A stretch of 64,000 bases of DNA from Lewinellaceae bacterium (GTDB taxonomy: Bacteria; Bacteroidota; Bacteroidia; Chitinophagales; Saprospiraceae). The position numbers and the translations under genes were made by a program. Positions 51,258-60,661 of this stretch are shown one piece after another. Position 1 is the stretch's first letter; each line of letters starts with the position of its first letter. The stretch spans positions 62,001-126,000 of the forward strand of contig JACJYC010000011.1 of NCBI GenBank assembly GCA_020636325.1, given 5' to 3'. The notes beneath the pieces were generated by a model that was not told where the DNA came from, did no database searches, and saw nothing but the letters and a program-made list of their open reading frames with translations.

Positions 51258-52577
51258 ATGAACCGAATACTTACCATCGTTCTTTTTATGCTGACCTGCT
51301 GGAATGCGGGTAAAACCCAGCGTTCCGAAACGGACTCCCTGAAAATGGAATGGTTCGGCGACGCCAAGCTGGGCATCTTCATCCATTGGGGCATTTATTC
51401 CGTAAAAGGTACCGACGAAAGCTGGGCCTTTTACAACCATAAGATCAGCCATGCCGATTATATGGCTCAGATCAAAGGGTTTACCGCAGCCCGTTACGAC
51501 CCGGAATACTGGGCGCGCCTCATCAAATCATCCGGGGCCCGCTACGCTGTGCTGACCGCCAAACACCACGACGGCGTAGCGCTATGGGACACCAAAATGA
51601 ACGACCTCAGCGTGGTCAAACAAGCTCCCGCCGGAAAGGATGTCCTCACCCCGTTTTACCGGGCCTTGCGGAAAAACGGCATCAAGTGCGGCGTTTATTT
51701 CTCCCTCATCGACTGGACGCACCCCGATTATCCCGGATTTTTGAAGGACAGTTCAAAATACGACCTGGCGGAACACCCCGAAAAATGGGCGCGTTTCCGG
51801 ACTTTCTTCCAGGGACAGATCCGGGAACTGATGACCCAGATCAAACCCGACCTGATGTGGTTTGACGGGGATTGGGAACACAATGCCGGGGAATGGGAAG
51901 CCGCCAAGGTCCGGAAAATGATCCTGGACATCAACCCCAACACCATCATCAATTCGCGCCTGCAAGGTTACGGCGATTACGGCACCCCGGAACAGCATAC
52001 CCCGGTTATTCGCCCGAAGGACAGGTACTGGGAGCTCTGCATGACCCACAACGACAACTGGGGCTGGCAACCGCAGGATACCGCCTGGAAAACGCCCTAT
52101 GAGATCATCACGATCTTTGCCGATGCCATTGCCAACGGCGGCAACCTCCTGCTGGATATCGGACCGAAAGAGGACGGTACCATCACCCCGCAGCAGGTCC
52201 ATATGCTGGAAGAACTCGGCAAGTGGACCGGCAAGCACGAAGAGGCCATTTTCGGCACTGTCGGGGGCTTACCTTACGGCCATTTTTACGGCCCTTCCAC
52301 TTATTCAAAGGATTCCACCAGCCTGTATCTCTTTGTCCCCGCAAAGGGGAGCGGCCCGATCGTCGTCAAAGGGTTGGATAACGCTATCCGGGAAGCCTCG
52401 GTAGTGGGTACCGATATCCGGCTTTCGCCAAAGATCGTCGGCAAGATCAGCTGGAGCGCCGTCCCCGGTCTGGTCTACATCGATATTCCGGAGGAAGCCA
52501 GAGATGAATATATGACCGTCGTGAGATTGAAGCTGGATGATCCGGTGAAGCTGTACCGGGGTCACGGCGGGTTTTAA
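51258..52577 (+). CDS. Secreted GH29 alpha-L-fucosidase
   Basis: The 439 residues start with a signal peptide (MNRILTIVLFMLTCWNAGKTQ) and a TIM barrel with MEWFGDAKLGIFIHWGIYSV, YAVLTAKHHDGVALWDTK, KCGVYFSLIDWTHPDY and the nucleophile loop LMWFDGDWEH with Asp203, then GGNLLLDIGPKEDG. It retains alpha-L-fucose linkages. It complements the GH95 enzyme at 23455, so two fucosidase mechanisms are encoded. The C-terminal beta domain is short. Confidence 0.93.
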   Translation: MNRILTIVLFMLTCWNAGKTQRSETDSLKMEWFGDAKLGIFIHWGIYSVKGTDESWAFYNHKISHADYMAQIKGFTAARYDPEYWARLIKSSGARYAVLTAKHHDGVALWDTKMNDLSVVKQAPAGKDVLTPFYRALRKNGIKCGVYFSLIDWTHPDYPGFLKDSSKYDLAEHPEKWARFRTFFQGQIRELMTQIKPDLMWFDGDWEHNAGEWEAAKVRKMILDINPNTIINSRLQGYGDYGTPEQHTPVIRPKDRYWELCMTHNDNWGWQPQDTAWKTPYEIITIFADAIANGGNLLLDIGPKEDGTITPQQVHMLEELGKWTGKHEEAIFGTVGGLPYGHFYGPSTYSKDSTSLYLFVPAKGSGPIVVKGLDNAIREASVVGTDIRLSPKIVGKISWSAVPGLVYIDIPEEARDEYMTVVRLKLDDPVKLYRGHGGF

Positions 52578-52762
52578 CCGGTTTGATTACGGAAATTCAG
52601 GCGAGGGTATTGCCTTTGGGCTTTTTTGGGGGTGCCAAGGGGCGACTTCCCGTTGCTTTTTGACTTGCTGATCAAATGCAAAATGCAAAAGAAAAAATGC
52701 GAAATGTAAAAGTGGCAGCCGTGCATTTTTGGAACGTTCATTGTGTGGAAAACATTCCAAAA

Positions 52763-53662
52763 ATGCTGATATGGCCGCTGCTCCTGACAGCGTGCGTCCA
52801 GCTGTTCGGGCAGCCGATTCTGATCCGGGGACAATTGGTCGATACCAGGGGTACCCCCATTCCCTTTGGGACGGTCGAGATCAGGCACCCTGATCACGGC
52901 ACAGGGGTTGCTGCAAATGAATCGGGTGAATTCGCATTTTCCGTCCCCCCGGAAAGGACGGCCGATACCCTGCTGATATCCGCCCTCGGTTTTGATCCGA
53001 AAAAGATTCCGATACGGGAAGTCGTCCGCAACAAACCGTTGAAAATAGTCTTGGCCGCCAGGATCTTTGAAATGGAAGAGGTAGTTGTCAGACCATCGGC
53101 CTCCAAAGGGACAATGGAACTGGGGCATTCCAGGATGACGCCTGAGATTTACGGCGGCATGCATGCAGAGCAACTTACCCAGATCGGCGTATGGATGGAC
53201 AACCCGGCCGGACAGTCCGGCATGCTGCAAACCATCAGTTTTTTCATAACCCGTTCGGGGAAACCCAGGAGCCCGTTTCGGGTTCGCATTTATGCCGCTG
53301 AAGGCGATCCCGTTACGGTTGGAGAGGATATGCTGACCGAAAGCCTGATATTCGAACCGGCAAAAAAAGGCGCCTGGAATACCCTTGACGTTTCCGGGTA
53401 CCGCATCCCGTTTCCTGAGAAGGGGCTGTTCGTTGCCATAGAGTACATTTACACCAAAAAGAAATTCGAATATAAAACTGTCATAGGTGACCATATTTAT
53501 GCCGATTACGGCGTTGTGCTGGGTTGCACCTGGGAATATGCCATCCCCAGGTCCTACCTGAACTACCTGGGAAAAGGATGGAAACTATGGTACGACCCGG
53601 GCACACCGTTCGGACTTCCCAACCCGCGGAACGCCTTGATCAAGATAACCGTTTCCTATTAA
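52763..53662 (+). CDS. Secreted CarboxypepD_reg-like domain protein
   Basis: From the ATG at 52763 the 299 residues have a signal sequence (MLIWPLLLTACVQLFGQ), a CarboxypepD_reg-like domain (about 19-110; IRGQLVDTRGTPIPFGTVEI, ANESGEFAFSV, ADTLLISALGFDPK), a linker with EMEEVVVRP, and a beta-rich C-terminal part (about 130-299) unlike TonB receptors. In-frame codons upstream to 52676 fall in a TGCAAAATGTAAAAG array and look non-native. Such proteins are cell-surface scaffolds in Bacteroidota; the role here is unknown. Confidence 0.78.
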   Translation: MLIWPLLLTACVQLFGQPILIRGQLVDTRGTPIPFGTVEIRHPDHGTGVAANESGEFAFSVPPERTADTLLISALGFDPKKIPIREVVRNKPLKIVLAARIFEMEEVVVRPSASKGTMELGHSRMTPEIYGGMHAEQLTQIGVWMDNPAGQSGMLQTISFFITRSGKPRSPFRVRIYAAEGDPVTVGEDMLTESLIFEPAKKGAWNTLDVSGYRIPFPEKGLFVAIEYIYTKKKFEYKTVIGDHIYADYGVVLGCTWEYAIPRSYLNYLGKGWKLWYDPGTPFGLPNPRNALIKITVSY

Positions 53663-53773
53663 GGCACAGTGATCAGGTAATTCTACCCGGTTCTCAAAAC
53701 AGGTAAAAACACCCTTGCGGCCGACCGGATAAAATTGTATTTTTGTCAAACATCAATATTACACCTGATACCT

Positions 53774-55507
53774 ATGTCTCATCTCAAACTGGATACAGCC
53801 GTCATCGGCGGCGGCGTATCGGGCGCATACAGCGCATGGCGGCTCCAACAGGCCTACGGCAAAACCCAGAAAATCGGCCTTTTTGAATACAGCAACCGGA
53901 TCGGCGGCAGGCTTTATACCGTCACCTTGCCGGGGTTGCCCAACGTGAAGGCCGAGGTCGGCGGCATGCGGTATATCCCCACCGAGCACAAGATGGTGGC
54001 CAACCTGATCACGCACCTCGGCCTGGAAACCAAGGATTTCCCCATGGGCGCGCCCGAACCCGTAGGTTCCAATTGCAACCTCTTCTACCTGCGCGGTAAA
54101 CACCTCCGACTGCACGAACTGGCCGACCCGGCAAAGGTGCCCTATAACCTCGCCTGGTCGGAACGCGGCCTGGGACCGACCAACCTGCAGGTCCAGGTGA
54201 TGAACTACCTCTTCCCCAACATGCAGAACCTCAGCCTCTGCGACCAAATGAAAATCAAGGTATTCGGCAAAGAACTCTGGAAATACGGCTTTTGGGACCT
54301 CATGTTCCGGGTGCTGAGCAACGAAGGTTACCAGTTCATGAAAGACGCAGGCGGCTACGATGCCAATGTGGCCAATGCCAACGCCGTTACCCAGCTGCCG
54401 GCTACCGAATACAGCGACAGCACCAAATTCCTCACCCTGAAGGACGGCTACGACAAACTCCCGATCCAGCTGGTGGAAGAGTTCAATAATATCCTTCCGG
54501 GTGTGGTACCCAACGGCCAACGGGTATTCATGAACCACCGGCTGGCCGTGATCCTGCCCAGCGACGACAAAAAATCCAAATACAAGCTCATCTTTGAACC
54601 CACCGTTACCACGGACGCCAAGACCCGGGTGGACGCCAAAGCGGAAAAGGTGGTGGTTTATGCCGACAAGATCATCCTGGGCATGCCGCGCCGCTCGCTT
54701 GAACTCATCCAGGGACCGTTCTTCGAAGACGCGTGGTTGAAGGCCAACCTGAAATCCGTGCTGATCCAGTCGGCGTTCAAGCTCTTCCTGGCCTACGAGC
54801 GGCCCTGGTGGCGGACGCTGGGCCTGGTGGCCGGCCGGTCGGTCACCGATCTGCCCATCCGCCAGGTCTACTATTTCGGTACGGAAAGCGAACAGGCCGG
54901 CGGGCAACCCTGGCTCAATTCCCTGCTGATGGCCTCCTATAACGACATCAGCACCGTTCCTTTCTGGAAAGGACTGGAAGACGGAGAACCCTTCGAAGGC
55001 CACCGGCCGAGCTGTATCGAACCGGGCGTCCGGAATATGGTCCCGAACCTGGAATACCAGCCGACCGACGAAATGGTCTACGTTGCCAATAAGCAACTGG
55101 CCGAGGTCCACGCCCAACAGGAGATCCCGCAACCCTATTCAGCGGTTTACCACGACTGGAGCGGCGATCCCTACGGCGGCGGCTGGCACGAATGGAAAGC
55201 CAATTACCGCCTCGACGAGATCATGTGGAAAATGCTCAAACCCGTTTCAGGCGACGACATCTTTATCGTCGGCGAAGCCTACTCCATCGGCCAGGGTTGG
55301 GTGGAAGGCGCCCTGGATACCGCCGAAACCATGCTGGAGGAGTATTTCAAGCTGGAACGCCCCAAATGGCTCGATCCGTCCTACGCCCTGATGCCCGTTC
55401 CGAAAGGCGGCTGCGGCAAACTCGACGGGTGCATCCCCGCTACCGAAATGGGCGCTACGCTCGATTCGATGACACCCAATTGTCTGGACAAAATACAGGA
55501 AGGCTGA
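53774..55507 (+). CDS. FAD-dependent amine/L-amino-acid oxidase
   Basis: The 577 residues begin with the dinucleotide fold TAVIGGGVSGAYSAWRLQQA, FEYSNRIGGRLYTV and VGGMRYIPTEHKMV, typical of flavin monoamine oxidases; the C-terminus has GEAYSIGQGWVEGALDTAE for the flavin. It has no signal peptide. Likely it deaminates an L-amino acid to a 2-oxo acid, or decarboxylates oxidatively. The next gene is a 2-oxo-acid decarboxylase, which supports the first reaction. ATG at 53774 is preferred over one 39 bases upstream. Confidence 0.82.
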   Translation: MSHLKLDTAVIGGGVSGAYSAWRLQQAYGKTQKIGLFEYSNRIGGRLYTVTLPGLPNVKAEVGGMRYIPTEHKMVANLITHLGLETKDFPMGAPEPVGSNCNLFYLRGKHLRLHELADPAKVPYNLAWSERGLGPTNLQVQVMNYLFPNMQNLSLCDQMKIKVFGKELWKYGFWDLMFRVLSNEGYQFMKDAGGYDANVANANAVTQLPATEYSDSTKFLTLKDGYDKLPIQLVEEFNNILPGVVPNGQRVFMNHRLAVILPSDDKKSKYKLIFEPTVTTDAKTRVDAKAEKVVVYADKIILGMPRRSLELIQGPFFEDAWLKANLKSVLIQSAFKLFLAYERPWWRTLGLVAGRSVTDLPIRQVYYFGTESEQAGGQPWLNSLLMASYNDISTVPFWKGLEDGEPFEGHRPSCIEPGVRNMVPNLEYQPTDEMVYVANKQLAEVHAQQEIPQPYSAVYHDWSGDPYGGGWHEWKANYRLDEIMWKMLKPVSGDDIFIVGEAYSIGQGWVEGALDTAETMLEEYFKLERPKWLDPSYALMPVPKGGCGKLDGCIPATEMGATLDSMTPNCLDKIQEG

Positions 55508-55529
55508 AATAATTGTTTGGATTTTTCGA

Positions 55530-55662
55530 TTGGGCTGGCCCTGAATTCGACTCAATCGAACAATCGCATCAATCGAACAATCGACCAATCGACTCAATCG
55601 ATTCAATCGTATCAATCGAAAAATCGAAAAATCGACTCAATCGACCAATCGATCAATCAAAT
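55530..55662. repeat. AATCGACCAATCGACTC array
   Basis: About a dozen words of the CAATCGAMYAATCGA type occupy the gap between oxidase and decarboxylase and end 5 bp before the decarboxylase start codon. An upstream in-frame codon would translate the array and is rejected. Confidence 0.85.
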
Positions 55663-55666
55663 CAAC

Positions 55667-57343
55667 ATGTCCTATACCGTATCCAACTATATTCTGGATC
55701 GCCTCAAACAGCTGGGATTGGAATACTTCTTCGAAGTGCCCGGCGATTACGCATCCATTTTCCTGACTACCCTGGACAGCTATGAGGGCATCACCCGCAT
55801 TCCCAACATCAATGAACTGGGTGTAGGGTACGCCACCGACGGGTACGGCCGCTTCAAAGGGGTCGCGGCCTGCAGCGTCCAGTATGGGGTCGGTACTTTT
55901 TCCGTACTCAACGGATTTGCGGGCGGCTACGTCGAGCGCGTACCGATGGCCCTGATCGCCCCCAGCCCGAGCACCAATGACCGCGTGCTGACCCGCACCG
56001 AAGGCATCCTTTTTCACCACAGCACCGGCAACCTGACCGCCGATAAAACGGTGTTCGAAAACGTGACGGTCGCCGCGGAAACCATCTCGGACCCGGCAAC
56101 AGCCCCTTCTCAGATCGACAGGGCGCTGACCGCCATGATCACCCACCGAAGGCCCGTGTTTATCGAAGTGTTGCAAAACATCTTCGGGGCAGCATGCGCT
56201 CAACCGGTCGGCGAACTGAAACCTACGCCCCTCGTCAGCGAAAAGCCTTCCCTGGAAGCTGCGCTGGAATCCGCCTGGAACCGGATCCGGAAAGCCCGCC
56301 TGCCGGTCCTTTGGGGCGGCGTGGAGATCCAGCGGTTCGGGCTCCAAAGCCTGTTTCAGGAAATTGTGGATGCCAGCGGCATGCTCTTTACCACCACCAG
56401 CCTGGGCAAGACGGTACTGGATGAAAGCCAGCGGCAATTTGCAGGCACCTACGCGGGTCCCGCCTCCCCGGCCCTGACCCGCGCCGTAATGGCCAAAACC
56501 GATTGCCCCATTGCACTCGGCGCCATCATCACCGACGATTACCTGGACATCATGGCGGCCGATTACGGCGACCTGATCAACGTCAACGACGAGGTTTGCC
56601 ACGTCGGATATGAGCACTATCAGGGTGTAGTACTGAAGGATTTCCTGACCGGGTTGCTGGCCAGGTTCCAGACCGACCCGGCCTTTCCCAGAAAATACCG
56701 GCGCCCCGGATTCAAACCCGATCCGCGCCCCAGGTACCGGTCAGGCGCCCGCCTCACTTACGAGCTGTTCTATTACGAAATGGGCAACTGGCTGATCGGC
56801 AAAAAACAGATCGAAAGGAGCAAGCTCATCCTGGGCGAGAGCACCAGCCTTTATGTGTTCGGCAACCTGTTCGGCATGCCGCAGGAATCATTCGTAGCGC
56901 AGGCTGCCTGGGGATCGCTGGGGCACGAAACGGGTTGCGCCCTGGGTGTGGAACTGGCTACGGGCCATCGCCCCATCGTGGTGGCCGGCGACGGCGGATT
57001 CATGATGATCTGTCAGGAGATCTCCAGCCTGGTCCGGCAAAAATCCAATGCCGCGATCTTTGTGATGTCCAACGGCGGTTACGCCATCGAGCAGGCGTTT
57101 GTCGACATCAAGGCGTTCACCCCGCAGGGCAGTTACGCCCCGTTCGACCTGCTGCCCGACTGGGATTACCCGGCCCTGGCCAAGGCCTTCGGAGCCCGGG
57201 GGCACATCGTGGAAACGGTCGGCCAATTGCGCAGCCTGCTCCGGAAACTGGAAAAGCAGGACGGCGTACCCGACCTCGTGCAGGTGAAAATCCCGCTGAA
57301 GGACCTCGCGCCCCAATTGAAGCGGTTGGCCACGACGCCCTGA
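55667..57343 (+). CDS. Thiamine-diphosphate-dependent 2-oxo-acid decarboxylase
   Basis: The 558 residues match the pyruvate/indolepyruvate decarboxylase group: YILDRLKQLGLEYFFEVPGD, the activating Glu in NINELGVGYATDGYGR, FHHSTGN with adjacent His pair, and the cofactor motif GDGGFMMICQEISSLV to SNGGYAIEQAF. It turns 2-oxo acids into aldehydes and CO2. Beside an amino-acid oxidase, the pair would run an Ehrlich-type route (for example phenylalanine or tryptophan to the aryl-acetaldehyde). Substrate choice is not deducible. Confidence 0.87.
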   Translation: MSYTVSNYILDRLKQLGLEYFFEVPGDYASIFLTTLDSYEGITRIPNINELGVGYATDGYGRFKGVAACSVQYGVGTFSVLNGFAGGYVERVPMALIAPSPSTNDRVLTRTEGILFHHSTGNLTADKTVFENVTVAAETISDPATAPSQIDRALTAMITHRRPVFIEVLQNIFGAACAQPVGELKPTPLVSEKPSLEAALESAWNRIRKARLPVLWGGVEIQRFGLQSLFQEIVDASGMLFTTTSLGKTVLDESQRQFAGTYAGPASPALTRAVMAKTDCPIALGAIITDDYLDIMAADYGDLINVNDEVCHVGYEHYQGVVLKDFLTGLLARFQTDPAFPRKYRRPGFKPDPRPRYRSGARLTYELFYYEMGNWLIGKKQIERSKLILGESTSLYVFGNLFGMPQESFVAQAAWGSLGHETGCALGVELATGHRPIVVAGDGGFMMICQEISSLVRQKSNAAIFVMSNGGYAIEQAFVDIKAFTPQGSYAPFDLLPDWDYPALAKAFGARGHIVETVGQLRSLLRKLEKQDGVPDLVQVKIPLKDLAPQLKRLATTP

Positions 57344-57407
57344 ATTTCTTTACACCAGATTGGTTTTTGTTTTCCTATCTTGACCCGGGAAAACAAAAAC
57401 CGCCGCC

Positions 57408-58709
57408 TTGCTGTTCATCACCGGCATCCTGATCGTCCTTGTACTCCTTGCCCTGATCCTGAGCAAGGCCACTTCAGCTTTGACCGCGCTGATCCTGGTG
57501 CCGGTTGCGGGTGCGCTCATCGCGGGATTCGGCCTGGACACAGCCAAATTTGCGGTCGAGGGGATCAAAAACATCGCGCCGGTGGCGGCCATGTTCATCT
57601 TTGCCATCCTTTTTTTCGGCGTGCTGACCGATGCCGGCATGTTTGACCCGATCATTAACCGCACACTCCGGATGGTGGGGCACGACCCGGTTCGCATCGC
57701 CATGGGAGCGGCTGTTCTATCCATGGTCGTCCATCTGGACGGGTCGGGGGCGGTCACCTTTCTGATTACCGTACCGGCCATGTTGCCGCTTTTTGACCGG
57801 CTGGGCATGGATCGGCGCATTCTGGCGGGCGTAGTGGCCCTGGGAGCAGGCGCCATGAACATCGTCCCCTGGGGCGGGCCCACCCTGCGCGCTTCTTCCG
57901 CACTGGAGATCCCGGTGACCGATCTGTACAACCCGATCATCCTTCCCCAACTCGCCGGATTGGCTTTCGTCCTGTTTGTGGCCTGGCGAATGGGCAAAAG
58001 GGAAGCAGCCCGACTCGGACTGGATTCGGGTGTACAAACCGCCGCCTTCACGCCCCCTGAGCAGACGGAAGCGGAAAAAAGCCTGCGCCGCCCGAAGCTT
58101 TTCTGGGTGAACATTGCGCTGACGGTCCTTACGATCGCCGTCCTGATCTCCGGCAAGATCGCTCCGGCGCTGGTCTTCATGTTGAGCGCCGTTTTGGCGC
58201 TGATGGTCAATTACCCGTCGTTGAAGGACCAAAAGGAACGCATCGACGCCCATGCAAAAGCCGCCCTGATGATGGCGGGTATCCTGATGGCGGCCGGCGT
58301 ATTCACCGGCATCATGAAAGAATCGGGCATGATCACAGCCATGGCCCGGGAAGCCGTTGCCGTGATCCCTGCCGGCATGGGCGCCCATATTCCGGTGGCG
58401 GTGGCGGTATTGAGCATGCCTTTAAGCCTGGTTTTCGACCCGGATTCCTTTTATTTCGGATTTCTGCCGGTCATTGCGGAAGTGGGCCAACAGATGAACG
58501 TCTCTCCGGCCTCGGTGGGGCAAGCGGCCATTCTGGGGCAAATGACGACCGGATTCCCGTTCAGCCCCTTGACAGCCACCACCTTCCTGCTGACCGGCCT
58601 CACCGGCATCGACCTGGCTGATCACCAGCGGTTCAGCATGAAATACGCCTTCCTGACTACCCTGGTGATGACCCTGGTTGCGCTGTTGCTGGGTGTTTTC
58701 CCGGTTTGA
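57408..58709 (+). CDS. CitMHS family carboxylate transporter
   Basis: The 433 residues contain about 12 membrane segments and family stretches VHLDGSGAVTFLITVPAMLP, GAMNIVPWGGPTLRASSAL and DPDSFYFGFLPVIAEVG, ending GQMTTGFPFSPLTATTFLL. CitMHS carriers import metal-citrate complexes with protons, and some take up other hydroxy acids. The start is a TTG. It is followed by an AtuA-type pair on the same strand. Confidence 0.9.
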   Translation: MLFITGILIVLVLLALILSKATSALTALILVPVAGALIAGFGLDTAKFAVEGIKNIAPVAAMFIFAILFFGVLTDAGMFDPIINRTLRMVGHDPVRIAMGAAVLSMVVHLDGSGAVTFLITVPAMLPLFDRLGMDRRILAGVVALGAGAMNIVPWGGPTLRASSALEIPVTDLYNPIILPQLAGLAFVLFVAWRMGKREAARLGLDSGVQTAAFTPPEQTEAEKSLRRPKLFWVNIALTVLTIAVLISGKIAPALVFMLSAVLALMVNYPSLKDQKERIDAHAKAALMMAGILMAAGVFTGIMKESGMITAMAREAVAVIPAGMGAHIPVAVAVLSMPLSLVFDPDSFYFGFLPVIAEVGQQMNVSPASVGQAAILGQMTTGFPFSPLTATTFLLTGLTGIDLADHQRFSMKYAFLTTLVMTLVALLLGVFPV

Positions 58710-58771
58710 AGCAGTTAAATGTGATCACGCCCATTGTGCCCTTTAAGTCCGGATAACAGTCGAAATATTGC

Positions 58772-58995
58772 CCGGTAACTTTTACATTTTGCATTAACAA
58801 ATTGATTATCAATGTAAAATGTAAAATTAACAATTTAAAAGCTAGAAGTGCAGAACAACCACAAACCAAAATAAACAACAACAAACAACCACAAACCAAA
58901 ATAAACAACCACAAACAACCACAAACCAAAATAAACAACAACAAACCAAACAACAACAAACCAAAACAAACAACCATAAACCCAAATAAACAACC
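58772..58995. repeat. AAAATGTAAAA words and an AACCACAAACCAAAATAAAC array
   Basis: Palindromic ACATTTTGCATTAACA...AATGTAAAATGTAAAAT words (58788-58826) precede an A/C-rich array of AACCACAAACCAAAATAAAC and AACAACAACAAACAACC words (58857-58995). The last unit reads AACCATGAACC, so the array supplies the start codon of the AtuA gene. Confidence 0.85.
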
Positions 58996-60336
58996 ATGAA
59001 CCAAAAAAACCTCCGCATCGGCGCAGGCGCAGGTTATTCCGGCGACCGGATCGAACCCGCCGTCGAGCTGGCTGAAAAAGGCCGGCTGGACTACCTCGTG
59101 TTCGAATGCCTGGCGGAGCGCACCATCGCCCTGGCACAACAACGGCGGGCCCGGAACCCGGAAGAAGGTTACGACCCGCTGTTGGAGGCCCGGATGACCG
59201 CCTGTTTGCCCGCCTGTGCGCAAAACGGGATCCGGGTCATCACCAATATGGGCGCTGCCAATCCGGTAGCCGCTATGAACAAGACGGCTTCGATCGCCGC
59301 CCGGCTGGGGATCTCCGGGTTGAAGATCGCGGCCGTCACCGGTGATGAGGTTTCCGGCCAGATCCGCGACATGGACCTCCGCCTGATGGAATCGGGAGAA
59401 CCGCTCGGCACGCTCCGCGACGTACTGGTTTCCGCCAACGCGTACCTGGGGGCCGAGCCCATCGTGAAAGCCCTTGAGGCAGGCGCTGATATCGTGATCA
59501 CCGGTCGCGTGGCCGATCCGGCTCTGTTTGCGGCGCCTTTGATCCATGAATTCGGCTGGTCCTTTAGCGATTTTGGACGCCTGGGAAAAGGCACGGTACT
59601 GGGCCACCTGCTCGAATGCGCGGGACAGGTCACCGGCGGTTTTTTTGCCGATCCGGGTTACAAGGAGGTCCCCAACCTGGCCAGACTCGGATTTCCGATT
59701 GGGATTGTTTCCGCTGACGGCGATTTTGAGCTGACCAAAGTGCCCGGTTCCGGCGGGCGCATCACCCTGGCCACCTGCAAGGAGCAGCTTCTGTACGAGA
59801 TCCACGATCCCGCACGCTACTACACACCCGATGTGGTGGCCGATTTTACCGGCGTTCGTTTTCATCAACTGGAAGAAGACCGGATCCGGGTCACCGGCGG
59901 CTCAGGCAACCCCAAAACGGGTTTATTGAAGGTATCGGTCGGGTACCTGGACGGATTCATCGGCGAAGGGCAGATGAGTTACGGCGGGCCCGGCGCGGTC
60001 AGGCGCGGACAACTGGCGCTGGACATCGTTCGGGAAAGGCTGGGCTTCCTGGGGATCGACACTGCCGATGGGCAATTCGACCTGATCGGGGTAAATTCAC
60101 TGTATGGGCCTACCCTGCCGGTCGGCGAACCGGCGGAGGTCAGAGCGCGGGTTGCCGTCCGGACTGCCGACCGGTCGGTGGCGCAAAAGGTAGCGGACGA
60201 GGTGGAGGCCTTGTATACCAACGGCCCGGCCGGCGGGGGCGGCGCCGTCAAATCGGTGCGTGAGGTGATGGCCGTTCAGTCCGTCCTCATCCCCGCCGAA
60301 CTGGTTCGAACCGAAATACATTTTCAAAACAGCTGA
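58996..60336 (+). CDS. AtuA family protein (DUF1446)
   Basis: The 446-residue cytoplasmic protein has the family opening IGAGAGYSGDRIEPAVELAE, then YLVFECLAERTIALAQQRR, RVITNMGAANPVAAM, DIVITGRVADPALFAAPLIH and a late GPTLPVGEPAEVRAR. AtuA is named from acyclic terpene utilisation; related proteins occur with CoA-ester or hydroxy-acid catabolism and their reaction is not settled. Its N-terminal residues MNQKNL are encoded by the end of the upstream repeat. Confidence 0.85.
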   Translation: MNQKNLRIGAGAGYSGDRIEPAVELAEKGRLDYLVFECLAERTIALAQQRRARNPEEGYDPLLEARMTACLPACAQNGIRVITNMGAANPVAAMNKTASIAARLGISGLKIAAVTGDEVSGQIRDMDLRLMESGEPLGTLRDVLVSANAYLGAEPIVKALEAGADIVITGRVADPALFAAPLIHEFGWSFSDFGRLGKGTVLGHLLECAGQVTGGFFADPGYKEVPNLARLGFPIGIVSADGDFELTKVPGSGGRITLATCKEQLLYEIHDPARYYTPDVVADFTGVRFHQLEEDRIRVTGGSGNPKTGLLKVSVGYLDGFIGEGQMSYGGPGAVRRGQLALDIVRERLGFLGIDTADGQFDLIGVNSLYGPTLPVGEPAEVRARVAVRTADRSVAQKVADEVEALYTNGPAGGGGAVKSVREVMAVQSVLIPAELVRTEIHFQNS

Positions 60337-60337
60337 T

Positions 60338-60661
60338 ATGCAACTCCGGGAAATAGCCCATTCCAGAACCGGCGACAAGGGCAATATCGCCAACATTTCC
60401 GTGATCGCTTACCGCGAATCGGACTACCCCCTGCTTGAAAAATACGTGACCGCCGAACGGGTAAAAGCCTTTTTCGGCGACCTGGTCACCGGCGAGGTCA
60501 TCCGCTACGAACTGCCCGGCCTGGGGGCGCTGAATTTTGTGCTCCACGGCGCACTGGCGGGTGGTGTCACCCGTTCGCTGCGGCTGGATGCGCATGGAAA
60601 GTCGCTGTCCTCGGCGTTGTTGGGGATGGAGGAAATGTTTTTTATCGAGGCCTTTGAATAA
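60338..60661 (+). CDS. AtuA-like small subunit
   Basis: The 107 residues have REIAHSRTGDKGNIANISVIA at the start, VIRYELPGLGALNFVLHGAL, and LDAHGKSLSSALLGMEE. This is the C-terminal domain that in some species is fused to AtuA and here is separate, 1 bp after it. Coupled expression of the two subunits is likely. Confidence 0.85.
   Translation: MQLREIAHSRTGDKGNIANISVIAYRESDYPLLEKYVTAERVKAFFGDLVTGEVIRYELPGLGALNFVLHGALAGGVTRSLRLDAHGKSLSSALLGMEEMFFIEAFE

Noticed and set aside
53759..55132. 457-codon minus-strand frame
   Set aside because: Shadow of the FAD oxidase, which has the dinucleotide fold and family motifs.
55517..55666. N-terminal extension of the decarboxylase
   Set aside because: The added residues translate the AATCGA array; the family N-terminus begins at 55667.
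58802..58999. Small frame encoding repeated QPQTKINN
   Set aside because: It is translated tandem repeat that overlaps the AtuA start; no conserved protein feature.
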